Assembly: GCF_030540765.1 (NCBI RefSeq)
Contig: NZ_JAUOEL010000008.1
Coordinates: forward strand, 310,001-374,000
DNA from: Flavivirga jejuensis
GTDB taxonomy: Bacteria > Bacteroidota > Bacteroidia > Flavobacteriales > Flavobacteriaceae
Direction of reading: 5' to 3'
DNA length: 64,000 bases
The notes under the pieces were generated by a model. That model saw only the letters and a list, made by a program, of their open reading frames with translations. It made no database searches and was not told where the DNA came from. A program made the position numbers and the translations under genes. Shown in pieces: positions 51,628 to 60,523 of the stretch. Position 1 is the first letter of the stretch; the number at the start of each line of letters is the position of its first letter.

Positions 51628-52562
51628 GTGTTATCATTCAAATTAGTAAGTTCTTTAATTGAAAACAAAGGTCTCCCTTTAGATTCTTTATATATTTTAC
51701 CTACGTATAATGCAGCAATACCTATAAAAAACAACTGTACTCCTGTTGCAATAATTAGCGAACCTATTATAGAGGGCCAGCCTGACTGAAAGTCTACTAA
51801 ATATAATTTCAGAAATACAATAACTGCAAGTACTATAATCCCAATTAATATAAAAGCAACTCCTAATTTTACTGCCAATTTTAGCGGTAATTCAGAGAAA
51901 TCAAAAATCGCATTAAAGGCCAATTCCATTTTTTTCTTAAAATTAAATTTACTGGTACCCGCATAACGTTCTCGCTGATCAATTTCTATAGTGGATTGTT
52001 TCATCCCAATATGCATAAAAATACCTTCAATAAACCTGTTTTGTTCTTGGTATTCTAAAAATTTATTTGCGAATTTTCGATTAAAAATACGCATAACCGC
52101 CAACCCTTTAGGTAATTTCAATCCTGTGAACTTTCTTAATACCCCCCAAAATATTCTCGAAAATATTCTATTTATAAATGAATCCTTCTTTTCTTTTCTA
52201 ACGCCAAAAACTAAATCGTATCCCTTTTCAATTTCTGTAATAAAACGTCCAATCTCTGAGGGTGGATCTTGCAAATCAGGATCCATATACAATAAATAAT
52301 CTCCTGAGGCATGCGTGATTCCTGCTGTTAAAGCTGCTTGCTTTCCATGATTATATGATAACTCAATAAGTTTTATACTGGAATTACTTAAGGCCTCTTG
52401 CTTAATAATTGAAACTGTATTATCGGTACTACCATCATCTATAAAAACTATTTCATAATCAAATGAAAACGTTTCAAGCACTTCTGTCATTTCTAAAATA
52501 AATCTGGAAATAACAGCTTCTTCAAAATAAACAGGAACTACAAATGACAATTTTTTATTCAC
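51624..52562 (-). CDS. Polyprenyl-phosphate GT2 (GtrB/ArnC type)
   Basis: This 312-residue GT2 enzyme of the dolichol-phosphate mannosyltransferase subfamily begins LSFVVPVYFEEAVISRFILE, with FIDDGSTDNTVSII, YMDPDLQDPPSEI (the D-x-D-x-Q metal site) and QRERYAGTSKFNFKKK. Two C-terminal membrane spans (about 230-290) and the ending YKESKGRPLFSIKEL are typical of GtrB/ArnC. It transfers a sugar to polyprenyl phosphate on the inner face, making a donor for a GT-C enzyme outside, possibly the membrane protein at 48583. It overlaps the acetyltransferase gene by 4 bp. Confidence 0.92.
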   Translation of the reverse strand: MNKKLSFVVPVYFEEAVISRFILEMTEVLETFSFDYEIVFIDDGSTDNTVSIIKQEALSNSSIKLIELSYNHGKQAALTAGITHASGDYLLYMDPDLQDPPSEIGRFITEIEKGYDLVFGVRKEKKDSFINRIFSRIFWGVLRKFTGLKLPKGLAVMRIFNRKFANKFLEYQEQNRFIEGIFMHIGMKQSTIEIDQRERYAGTSKFNFKKKMELAFNAIFDFSELPLKLAVKLGVAFILIGIIVLAVIVFLKLYLVDFQSGWPSIIGSLIIATGVQLFFIGIAALYVGKIYKESKGRPLFSIKELTNLNDNT

Positions 52563-52572
52563 AATAATTTTA

Positions 52573-53214
52573 TTAAATAAGTATATCCTTAAACGATTCT
52601 ATTCTATATTTTGAAGCGGTATAAATATGTTCCCGGTCTATTAAATGTACTTTAAACCCAACTTCTAATGCTGGCTTAATATCCAATTTTAATGAATCTC
52701 CAATAAATAAGATCTCATTAGGTTTTAATCCTATTTTTTTTAAAGCTATATTATAAAATTCAATACTAGGTTTCGCCACTTTTTCCTCTTCAGAAATAAT
52801 GATATGTTTAAAATTCACATGGTGTATTTTTTCTTTTAAGACCTCTGTTAATCCTGAATTAAAATTTGACAATACGCCATATTCGCAGGAACTAAAATTA
52901 GATATATATTTAACATCTTCAAAAACTTCCCAAGGTAAATATTTGCAAGCATTAAATATACAATCTAACAACTCTGAAGTTTCAATTATTCCTAAAGCAT
53001 TAATTAACTCTTTATTAAATGAATTGTAAAATTCTTTTGAGGTAATATCTGGAAACTTAATATATTCTGATAATAACTTATGTTTTTGTTTCAATTCCTT
53101 TTCTGAAACATTATAGCCAAAATCTTTAAGAACTTGCAAATATTTTGTCCACAAACTTGGTTTATGAATTAAGGTATTTGCAGCGTCAAATAATATGTAT
53201 TTGATTTTACTCAT
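52573..53214 (-). CDS. HAD family hydrolase
   Basis: This 213-residue haloacid dehalogenase superfamily protein opens with motif I LFDAANTL (nucleophile D9). The residue two after the nucleophile is Ala instead of the Asp of classic phosphatases, as in some REG-2-like or dehalogenase-like members. Motif II is VLSNFNSG, the motif III lysine is in EKVAKPSIEFY and motif IV is LFIGDSLKLDIKPA. The helical cap is inserted after motif I. The activity is uncertain. It overlaps the ATP-grasp gene by one base (TAATG), so it probably belongs with that block. Confidence 0.85.
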   Translation of the reverse strand: MSKIKYILFDAANTLIHKPSLWTKYLQVLKDFGYNVSEKELKQKHKLLSEYIKFPDITSKEFYNSFNKELINALGIIETSELLDCIFNACKYLPWEVFEDVKYISNFSSCEYGVLSNFNSGLTEVLKEKIHHVNFKHIIISEEEKVAKPSIEFYNIALKKIGLKPNEILFIGDSLKLDIKPALEVGFKVHLIDREHIYTASKYRIESFKDILI

Positions 53215-54194
53215 TAAAAAATACGGTGTTTTGCTGTGCTATCTTGTGCATGAATAAAGTCGGTTACCTCAGTATAAATAACGTCCATTAAAACCCTGGT
53301 GGCTACACCTTTTTTTATATTAGGTTTTGAAGGCGGTTTTTTATACAACCATTCTTCAAGTGTATACTCTACATCTTTAAAACCAAAATTGGAGCGTATT
53401 GAATTGGTTCCTGAAATACGACAATTTATTTCGAATGGGACAATTTTGCCTTCTTTTGTAACGATAGATTGAACATTTGCTGATCCTTTTATTTTAGACA
53501 CAGAAATGATTTCCCGAAGTAATTTTTTTATTTTTTCATCATAATTTGTTATAACCTTACAATGCGTTGTTGTACCATTTTCTAAAATACGTTCAAAAGT
53601 TATAAAACCATGTAATTTCTGTGATTTGGTTACATAAAAAGCTGTTGTAATCTCTATACCTTCGTGCAGTTCTTGAATCATATAGTCCTTATCTGAACAT
53701 GTACTATATTCCTTTGGGTTTATTTGAATCCCACGCGAGCCTCTACCCTTCCTTGGTTTTAATATAATATTCTGAAATCTTGCATCGTATTCACTTGGTA
53801 AAAATGAACTGGCAAAAGGAATATTATATTTACTTAAATGTAAATAAGTATTGTATTTATCTAAATAGTTCGATGCTGTTTCTTCTTCTGACACAGCAAT
53901 ATCACAAGTAATTTTATTTTTATACTTTGCAAGATAATAAACCTCAAAATCTGTTGCTGGAAGAATTAAGTCTATAGCTTCTTTTTCTACGATCGATTGG
54001 ATTGTTTTAATATAATCATTATCATATGCGTAGGGAACCTTATAAAAGACATCACACAAATGGTTGCCCGCAGAAAAGGCTTCAACATTTGCACCAATCA
54101 CCTTTATATTAAATTGTGATGCTCTAATATTCCTTATAATGCCCTGACCAACATTACCTCCAATACCAGTAATTAATACATTTTTCTTATCCAT
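53214..54194 (-). CDS. ATP-grasp domain protein (CarB-like)
   Basis: This 326-residue protein has a CarB/PurK-like pre-ATP-grasp domain (VLITGIGGNVGQGIIRNI, IDLILPATDFEVYYLAKY) and an ATP-grasp fold (NIILKPRKGRGSRGIQINPK for the phosphate loop, VPFEINCRISGTNSIRSNFG for the metal site). Such stand-alone ATP-grasp enzymes join a carboxylate to an amine or thiol through an acyl phosphate. In a polysaccharide locus it could attach an amino acid or modify a sugar acid. It overlaps the SDR gene by 22 bp and the HAD gene by one. Its substrate is unknown. Confidence 0.85.
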   Translation of the reverse strand: MDKKNVLITGIGGNVGQGIIRNIRASQFNIKVIGANVEAFSAGNHLCDVFYKVPYAYDNDYIKTIQSIVEKEAIDLILPATDFEVYYLAKYKNKITCDIAVSEEETASNYLDKYNTYLHLSKYNIPFASSFLPSEYDARFQNIILKPRKGRGSRGIQINPKEYSTCSDKDYMIQELHEGIEITTAFYVTKSQKLHGFITFERILENGTTTHCKVITNYDEKIKKLLREIISVSKIKGSANVQSIVTKEGKIVPFEINCRISGTNSIRSNFGFKDVEYTLEEWLYKKPPSKPNIKKGVATRVLMDVIYTEVTDFIHAQDSTAKHRIF

Positions 54195-55027
54195 TCAATA
54201 CAATTTAATACTTCTTTTTTAAACACCTTTTCTGGTAGCATTTTTAATGTTTTATTAGTAAAACTATTGTCATAAAGATAAGATTTTGAGTTATCTATGC
54301 CTTTAAAATTAATTTTAATATCTGGCAAGTATGTTTTAATAAAGTTAACCACTTCAAAATTAGACAATTCATCTTTAGATGTTGCTAAAAAAACATCATT
54401 ACCATTATATTCTGCAGCCGAATATAAATAATTAGCAACGTCACTAACATGAATATAATTTTGCTTTCTCTTACCGTCTCCAAACAATGTGATCGTATTT
54501 TTAATGATCGCATTTTTAATAACTAATGGCACGAAAGTCTCTACTTTCATATGAACCCCATAAATAGAAGAGATTCTAACAATAGCATACTTATCATGTT
54601 GTTTTACAATAGCTTCTCCTTTAAGCTTGGATTCAGCATATTTAGATTGCGATTCTAAAACACTTTTCTCTGTGATTAATTTCGTAGTATGTTTATATAC
54701 TGAAACACTCGAACAAAACACTATTTTTGCACTTTTAAACTGTTTGCATAAATCATTTACCAGATCAACATTAACAGCTTTCAGCTTATTATCGATATTT
54801 ACAGATGTGCCATTAGGGATAAACGCACTTATAATATAAACCACATCAAAATGATCTTCTAAATCTTTTAATTTAGTAATAGGTATGTGAGCTATTTTAC
54901 TATATAAATTATCTATATTTTCATGATAGACACCAAGAACATCCATACCAAGCATGGCTATTTTTTTAGATAATACGCTACCTAAAAAACTATTTGAGCC
55001 AATTATAATATGTGATTTTTTTTTCAC
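54173..55027 (-). CDS. NAD(P)-dependent sugar epimerase/dehydratase (SDR)
   Basis: This 284-residue extended short-chain dehydrogenase/reductase begins with the nucleotide fold SHIIIGSNSFLGSVLSKKIA (a variant G-x4-G-x2-G loop), has VVYIISAF, the SSVSVY strand and the catalytic YAESKLKGE (Y-x3-K). It probably acts on a nucleotide sugar as epimerase, reductase or dehydratase. The starting glycine pattern is unusual, which makes NAD versus NADP choice uncertain. It lies between the HTTM gene (4-bp overlap) and the ATP-grasp gene (22-bp overlap) in one tightly coupled block. Confidence 0.87.
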   Translation of the reverse strand: MKKKSHIIIGSNSFLGSVLSKKIAMLGMDVLGVYHENIDNLYSKIAHIPITKLKDLEDHFDVVYIISAFIPNGTSVNIDNKLKAVNVDLVNDLCKQFKSAKIVFCSSVSVYKHTTKLITEKSVLESQSKYAESKLKGEAIVKQHDKYAIVRISSIYGVHMKVETFVPLVIKNAIIKNTITLFGDGKRKQNYIHVSDVANYLYSAAEYNGNDVFLATSKDELSNFEVVNFIKTYLPDIKINFKGIDNSKSYLYDNSFTNKTLKMLPEKVFKKEVLNCIEWIRKMY

Positions 55028-56889
55028 TGATCTATGTCCTTTAAAACAACCTTTGCTTTATTACCTTTCCATTTTATTGTACCTGCTTCTTTCCATGGAT
55101 TACTCAAATTTTCTTTTAAAAAGTTTTCTTTCCATTCAAATGTTAAATTTACATCCTTCATATGTACCTTAAATTCTGCTGTATTTAGATCTATTCCATT
55201 TTTATGAGCCCAAAAGGACGCATATCTAATCAATCCACTCTTTAATACATCAAGTTTATCTAAAACATAAGGTCCATTTACTCTAAAATTATAATTTGCC
55301 CATATACCTCCTTTTAAATAATAATCTGGCATACCTTCCTGATCATATAACGGCAACAGTTCTCCCTGATAAGATATATTGAAAACTTTATTAAAACCTT
55401 TATAATGTGAATCAATAAAAACGCCATGTCCAGTAATACCAAAAAATCTTCTGATATTTTTATTTAAGACCTTGTCTTTGTAATTTTTTAATTTTTTAAT
55501 TGGTTTTTCCAAAGATGAATTTGCCTTAACAGCTTTTATAACTATGCTTTCACTAAATGGAAAACTAAAACTCACACTAAATTGAAAAAAAAGTAGCGCT
55601 ACAAAAACCACCTTGGCTGTTCTTATCTTAAAACTTCTATAACTAATCGATTTATATAAAATATCATCATCAGAAATATTTCTATTCGTATTAGTTATTA
55701 GACTACGTGAAGGCTTTGTAAACTTTTCAAGATCACTATTGTCAGATATTATTAGTTTAAACAAAAATTTTAACAAGTTAAAAACACCAGGTATGTAAGC
55801 TAGTAAAGCTATTGGATAAAAAAACGGGATTAAACTAGTTACTTTTTTATATGCGTTATTTCCTAAAAACTGCTTTCCTTTTTTATCTATAGCATAAAAG
55901 GTCCTTGATATGTTTTGTTTTGAAGTATTTTCTTGAATACGTATAAAATCTATAGCTTTGAAAATATCGAAATGTGATATGCAAATTTTCATACTTAGAC
56001 AAAACCGACATTCTGCATTATAAAAAAGTTGCAACTTAGATTTTTTATATGCTATTTTTTCTATAATGATTTGCCACAAACCAACAGGAACCATTAACAA
56101 ATAAATGGCAATATAACCTAGAGCAAAATATGGTATAGGAAACTCAAAGAAAATACCAATGTGCAATCCCAATCCGGCTAATAAAAAATATGGTCTGATT
56201 TTTTTAATAAAAAAGACAATTGGAAAAATGATTTCAAAAACCAACACAAAATATCCTAAAAACTTAATAAAATATTCTTGGTTCAAGATCCATTGATCGT
56301 TTAAAATAGTGACTTGAGGTATTGATGCTGGCAACCAAATCCCCAAACCATTCATCCAAGCTAACGATTGAAATTTATAAAAAATCGATCCAAAATAGAC
56401 CAAAGCAATACCAACAAAAACTATTATAAAATAATTCAATACTGAAGTTGTCTCAACTGGTTTGTATAACTGTACGGAATTTGAGTGTTTTATCTTCCTT
56501 CTTAAGTTATCTATAGAAATTGATCTGGATAATGGTGTAAAAATTATTACAAGGGATACTCCTAAATAGACGTAATCCATATGATATTCGTAAACTCCTA
56601 CAGCATTAAAAACCCAGAAGACAAATAGATAGTTAAAGGTTGTCATCAATCGTGTAAAAGCACCAAAGACTATAAATAGCAAAACGACCATCCAGATAAG
56701 AAATGGGATGGTATAGTCTATATGAGATTCATTTAAATAAGGAACAGTATCAAAATATAAATGCCTATATCTAAATATTCTATTAACCTCAAAAAAGAGG
56801 TTTAACGCAAAACAAATTCTAAATATGGCTAAGCCTTTTGAAGAAATCTTCTTATCGTAAAGTCTATCTACAAATCTTAAAAGCCTCAT
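55024..56889 (-). CDS. HTTM membrane domain fused to DCC1-like thioredoxin fold
   Basis: This is a 621-residue protein of unusual architecture. Residues about 15-280 carry an HTTM (horizontally transferred transmembrane, vitamin-K-carboxylase-like) domain with multiple spans, for example FWVFNAVGVYEYHMDYVYLG. Residues about 285-370 are a DCC1/DUF393-like thiol-disulfide oxidoreductase segment starting LFYNAECRFCLSM with the CxxC at C294-C297. A further membrane span near 425-445 and an extracytoplasmic C-terminal domain (about 465-621) of no known family follow. HTTM-DCC1 combinations are known but without assigned function. Finding one overlapped with SDR and ATP-grasp genes inside a polysaccharide locus is unusual. 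Confidence 0.78.
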   Translation of the reverse strand: MRLLRFVDRLYDKKISSKGLAIFRICFALNLFFEVNRIFRYRHLYFDTVPYLNESHIDYTIPFLIWMVVLLFIVFGAFTRLMTTFNYLFVFWVFNAVGVYEYHMDYVYLGVSLVIIFTPLSRSISIDNLRRKIKHSNSVQLYKPVETTSVLNYFIIVFVGIALVYFGSIFYKFQSLAWMNGLGIWLPASIPQVTILNDQWILNQEYFIKFLGYFVLVFEIIFPIVFFIKKIRPYFLLAGLGLHIGIFFEFPIPYFALGYIAIYLLMVPVGLWQIIIEKIAYKKSKLQLFYNAECRFCLSMKICISHFDIFKAIDFIRIQENTSKQNISRTFYAIDKKGKQFLGNNAYKKVTSLIPFFYPIALLAYIPGVFNLLKFLFKLIISDNSDLEKFTKPSRSLITNTNRNISDDDILYKSISYRSFKIRTAKVVFVALLFFQFSVSFSFPFSESIVIKAVKANSSLEKPIKKLKNYKDKVLNKNIRRFFGITGHGVFIDSHYKGFNKVFNISYQGELLPLYDQEGMPDYYLKGGIWANYNFRVNGPYVLDKLDVLKSGLIRYASFWAHKNGIDLNTAEFKVHMKDVNLTFEWKENFLKENLSNPWKEAGTIKWKGNKAKVVLKDIDQ

Positions 56890-56895
56890 TAAGTT

Positions 56896-58293
56896 TTATT
56901 TTTTTAGAATAAATTCTATAGCTTCCCATATATGTTGTGATGCTTTTGTGGGGTTTTCACCAACAACTATTTTGTACCATTTACTCCCTGCTTCAACATT
57001 TGATAATTTTCCATCTAAAATTTGCTTCACTAAATCTTTTAAATGGTTTTTATCTTCACAGAACACCGCAGCGTCTTTACTTGGCATACTTCTAAAGTGT
57101 ACATATTTATAGTTCTGCCCTATATCTCGAATGCCTTTTTTTAATTGTGGTTGTTCGTAATTATAATAAATACAAGGTTTGTTATGTGCTACAAAATCAA
57201 ATACTGTGGATGAACATACATTGGTTACAAATTCACTATGTTCGCACACGTTATATAGCATTTTAAAATCTTCTTTTGTTGGCAAAATCTGGTTCCATTG
57301 CCCTCCTACTTGTTTCCAAATAGGATCTAAAACTTCAATAATATCTTTGTTTGCCTCAATAACGGCATTATATCTGGGCGTAAAATCCACAGGACATTTT
57401 CTATAAATAATGCCTAAATTTTCACCTTCTGCATTTAAGCTTCTAACAGCATTTGTTAAATCTTCTAAGTAGTATTGATCCAGAGGAGATGTCGTTTCAT
57501 CATCCCCAGAATAGCAAATATATTTTTTATTCGTATCCAAATTATACGCCTTAAAAAACACGTCTCTTGTTTGCTTTAATGAGGTATTATAATGTGGTTC
57601 AAATTGTGGTGTTCCTGTTACAAAAACTTGTTCTTCTTTTACAAAGGGATAATATTGCAGTACCTCTTTCTTCATTAAATCGCTCCATACACAATAATAA
57701 TCGGTTTCTACTACTTGCATAGCTTTTGGCACATTATCCCAAGAATATACAAAGGCTACGGTTGGAATTCCTAAATCTTTAGCCGCTAATAAAGCACTAA
57801 TAGATTGTGTTGCTCGTTGTGTTGTGCAAAAAATTAAATCTGGTTTATGAGTTTCTAATTGTGTTTTACAGTACTTATATTTTGACGCAGAACGCTCTAA
57901 TTGATTAATCTTATTTCTAAGTTTAATGATTCCTTTTTCAGACGAATATAAACCAATTAAACACTTTATATATATACTTTTAAAAATGTTTTTTAGCCCT
58001 TTATAATTAAATGGAAACTTATACGTTGGATAAACAGCATCATTAAATTTATCTCTTGACACATTCAATTCTGCACGTTTTCTTGCCCTTGAATACAAAG
58101 GTAATAGTGGATGACTTGTATGGTCCTCAATTTTTACTTCATCGAAATCTAAATTATCTTTTAGCGAAAAAATAGTATTATTCCAATACGTAATATCAAA
58201 TCCCTTTTCCTCACCTATGCTCTTAAAATCTGTAAAGGCAAAGTTCCTTAAACCAACACCGTCTGGAAAAAAAACGAAAACTTTTTTACTCAT
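56896..58293 (-). CDS. Putative GT-B-like surface carbohydrate protein
   Basis: This 465-residue protein looks like a GT-B fold with an N-terminal domain beginning KVFVFFPDGVGLRNFAFTDF, a mid region HKPDLIFCTTQRATQSISAL and PTVAFVYSWDNVPKAM, and a C-terminal domain with YICYSGDDETTSPLDQYY and EFVTNVCSSTVFDFVAHNKP. The last phrase resembles the donor-site region of CDP-glycerol glycerophosphotransferase or UDP-N-acetylglucosamine 2-epimerase-like proteins. I cannot name a family with confidence. It is immediately downstream of the NeuB-like gene (7 bp), so transfer of the nonulosonic acid is one possibility. Confidence 0.6.
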   Translation of the reverse strand: MSKKVFVFFPDGVGLRNFAFTDFKSIGEEKGFDITYWNNTIFSLKDNLDFDEVKIEDHTSHPLLPLYSRARKRAELNVSRDKFNDAVYPTYKFPFNYKGLKNIFKSIYIKCLIGLYSSEKGIIKLRNKINQLERSASKYKYCKTQLETHKPDLIFCTTQRATQSISALLAAKDLGIPTVAFVYSWDNVPKAMQVVETDYYCVWSDLMKKEVLQYYPFVKEEQVFVTGTPQFEPHYNTSLKQTRDVFFKAYNLDTNKKYICYSGDDETTSPLDQYYLEDLTNAVRSLNAEGENLGIIYRKCPVDFTPRYNAVIEANKDIIEVLDPIWKQVGGQWNQILPTKEDFKMLYNVCEHSEFVTNVCSSTVFDFVAHNKPCIYYNYEQPQLKKGIRDIGQNYKYVHFRSMPSKDAAVFCEDKNHLKDLVKQILDGKLSNVEAGSKWYKIVVGENPTKASQHIWEAIEFILKK

Positions 58294-58300
58294 TTTAGTT

Positions 58301-59176
58301 TTAACCTTTTTGGTTTTTTAGCTTGTCGCGTTGTACTTGTTCAATAGGTAATATATCCTGATGTTTGAATTTTAAAGCTCTATAAACCGCATTCGCATCT
58401 CTGGATAATTTTCGTAAGCCCATTGGCTCTAAAGATGCTGCATGGTCTGTACCTTTCCATGTTCGATCTATGGTATAATGCCTTTCTATAATATTTGCTC
58501 CTAAAGTATAAGCAGCAACATCTACTGCGATTCCTAAATGATGTCCGGAAAACCCAATGTATTTCACTTCATTTTCATACTTTTCTTTTAATAAATTGAT
58601 ATCTAAAAGACAGACATCTTCAAAAGGTACTGGGTATCCCGAAGTGCAATTATAAAGCACCAGATCTTTGTTTCTATTATGTTTTTTAAAGAAGTTTACT
58701 AAATCTTCGATTTCGTCTTTAGTAGTCATCCCTGTTGAAATATGCAATTCGCCTTTGTAGTTTTCACACAACCATTGCAACATCTCAACATTATTATTAC
58801 ATGCAGATGGTATTTTTATAAATTCTGGATTTAACGATGTAATTTCCTTTGCTGATGTTAAATCCCAAACTGAAGTAGAATAAGTGATACCAATATCTTC
58901 ACAATATAACTTTAATTCACGGTGTTGGCTAATATTAAATTCTAAAAACTCTCTATGCGCTCCGTAAGTTTCTCCATAAGAGTTTGCTGGATTTGGATGC
59001 GGTTGGTTGTATTGTGCCTCTGTTAATAACTCTTTGTTATTACGTTTTTGAAATTTTACGGCATCGACATTGCAAAATATTTTAGCTACTTTAATGAGTT
59101 CTTTTGCTATTTCTATATCTCCTTTATGATTGCATCCAATTTCTGCTATTATATAAGGCTTTAAATATGTATTCAT
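58301..59176 (-). CDS. NeuB-family sialic-acid-type synthase, no SAF domain
   Basis: This 291-residue enzyme of the N-acetylneuraminate synthase family condenses phosphoenolpyruvate with an aldose to a nine-carbon acid. The TIM-barrel signatures are present: IIAEIGCNHKGDIEIAKELI, DAVKFQKRNN, PEFIKIPSACNNN, HISTGMTTKDEI, LYNCTSGYPVPFEDVCL, IGFSGHHLGIAVDVAA and the metal/substrate site IIERHYTIDRTWKGTDHAAS. Standard NeuB/SpsE/LegI proteins have about 340 residues with a C-terminal SAF (antifreeze-like) domain; this one stops shortly after the barrel. It is followed directly upstream by the CMP-transferase fusion. The exact product (Neu5Ac, Kdn or another) is unknown. Confidence 0.9.
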   Translation of the reverse strand: MNTYLKPYIIAEIGCNHKGDIEIAKELIKVAKIFCNVDAVKFQKRNNKELLTEAQYNQPHPNPANSYGETYGAHREFLEFNISQHRELKLYCEDIGITYSTSVWDLTSAKEITSLNPEFIKIPSACNNNVEMLQWLCENYKGELHISTGMTTKDEIEDLVNFFKKHNRNKDLVLYNCTSGYPVPFEDVCLLDINLLKEKYENEVKYIGFSGHHLGIAVDVAAYTLGANIIERHYTIDRTWKGTDHAASLEPMGLRKLSRDANAVYRALKFKHQDILPIEQVQRDKLKNQKG

Positions 59177-59192
59177 AAGATGTAAGAACTTA

Positions 59193-60347
59193 TTAAAATC
59201 TTTTATTATAATTCATTATAAACTGGCAAGCTTCTCGAATAGCGCCTGCTCCAGAATCTTTAGAGAGTACTATATCTGCATGTTCCTTAACAATACTTGT
59301 GGCATTATTTGGTGCTAAAGACCAACCTACACTGCAAATATTTGTAAGATCGTTAACATCATCACCTACGTAAGCAACATTACTTAAAGCAATGCCTTTA
59401 TCTAATATAATTTTGTTAAGCAACGTGTATTTGTCTTTTACTCCTAAAAATACATTTTCTATTTTTAGTTTTTCCATCCGTTTAGCAACGAGTTGCGAAT
59501 CCTCAGACGTCATTACCATAATCTCGACATTAAATTGTCTCAAAATTTCAAGCCCCATGCCATCTCGCATATCGAAATTTTTAGAAAGCTCTCCATCTTT
59601 AGTGTATGCCACTGTTCCATTGGTAAAAACACCATCAACATCTAAAACAACATGTGTTATTTTCTTTGATTCTTTTTCTCGTTTTTGCCTTTCAATTAAT
59701 AAACTTTCTATAGCAATCCAATCTGATTCTGTATCAATTTCCATTAAAGACTCGTCTGCCATTTTCACAATAGCAGTTTTATCTCCTAATCTACTTTTAT
59801 TCTTTTTAAAGGCTTCTTTGGTAACAGTATAAACAGCGCCATTTTCTATTAATAAACCCTCAAAATCCTGACGCCTTGGCCTTTTAAGAGGATTATAATT
59901 TATAGGTGTTCCATTTTCGTTCCACAAAAAACGATGCGTATTTACAACGGTTAGAGCTGAATCGTATTCATTCCCTAGTTTATTTAAACAAGTATTTATG
60001 TCTTCTCTTTTTGTAAAAGGAGACGTAGCTTGTAGTAAACAAAAAGTATCAAAATCGTAATTTATAGATTCACTAAATTCTAACATGGCAAACTCGGTTG
60101 ACGCATTATCGTTTGCACTTTCGTCACTTCTTAACAGCCCTTTCACCTTATCTGTCCAATGGTATTCTTTAGCTATAAATTCAAGAATACTTTCGTCATC
60201 TGTATAAACATAAACGACATCAAGATTAGAGAAAATAGCTTCTCCTAAAACCCATGTGAATAACGGTCTTCCAACCATTTTACGTTTATTTTTATTTGGT
60301 ATTCCTTTTGATCCTTTTCGTAATGGAATAAAACCTATGCGTTTCAT
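59193..60347 (-). CDS. CMP-nonulosonate synthetase fused to KdsC-like phosphatase
   Basis: This 384-residue bifunctional protein resembles the animal CMAS layout. Residues 1-220 are an acylneuraminate cytidylyltransferase (IGFIPLRKGSKGIPNKNKRK; LLQATSPF; RPRRQDFEGLLIENGAVYTV). Residues about 228-384 are a KdsC-type C0 HAD phosphatase (VVLDVDGVFTNGTVAYTKDG with nucleophile D236; FDMRDGMGLEIL; VAYVGDDVNDL). It would dephosphorylate a 9-phosphate intermediate and make the CMP-activated sugar. It is in one unit with the NeuB-like synthase (16-bp gap). The 176-bp gap upstream may hold an internal promoter. Confidence 0.93.
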   Translation of the reverse strand: MKRIGFIPLRKGSKGIPNKNKRKMVGRPLFTWVLGEAIFSNLDVVYVYTDDESILEFIAKEYHWTDKVKGLLRSDESANDNASTEFAMLEFSESINYDFDTFCLLQATSPFTKREDINTCLNKLGNEYDSALTVVNTHRFLWNENGTPINYNPLKRPRRQDFEGLLIENGAVYTVTKEAFKKNKSRLGDKTAIVKMADESLMEIDTESDWIAIESLLIERQKREKESKKITHVVLDVDGVFTNGTVAYTKDGELSKNFDMRDGMGLEILRQFNVEIMVMTSEDSQLVAKRMEKLKIENVFLGVKDKYTLLNKIILDKGIALSNVAYVGDDVNDLTNICSVGWSLAPNNATSIVKEHADIVLSKDSGAGAIREACQFIMNYNKRF

Positions 60348-60523
60348 TTATTGTTAGTGTCTTTTTGTTACTCTATTTATGCTAAAATACAGGATGTTTT
60401 TAAAAAATTGATTATACAGTGAAAACAATTTAATATTATTTAATTTACATAATGTTTTAAGATCTTAGAAACATATATATTATTCTCATTTATACATCAT
60501 TAAAATAGTATAACAAGGGCTAT

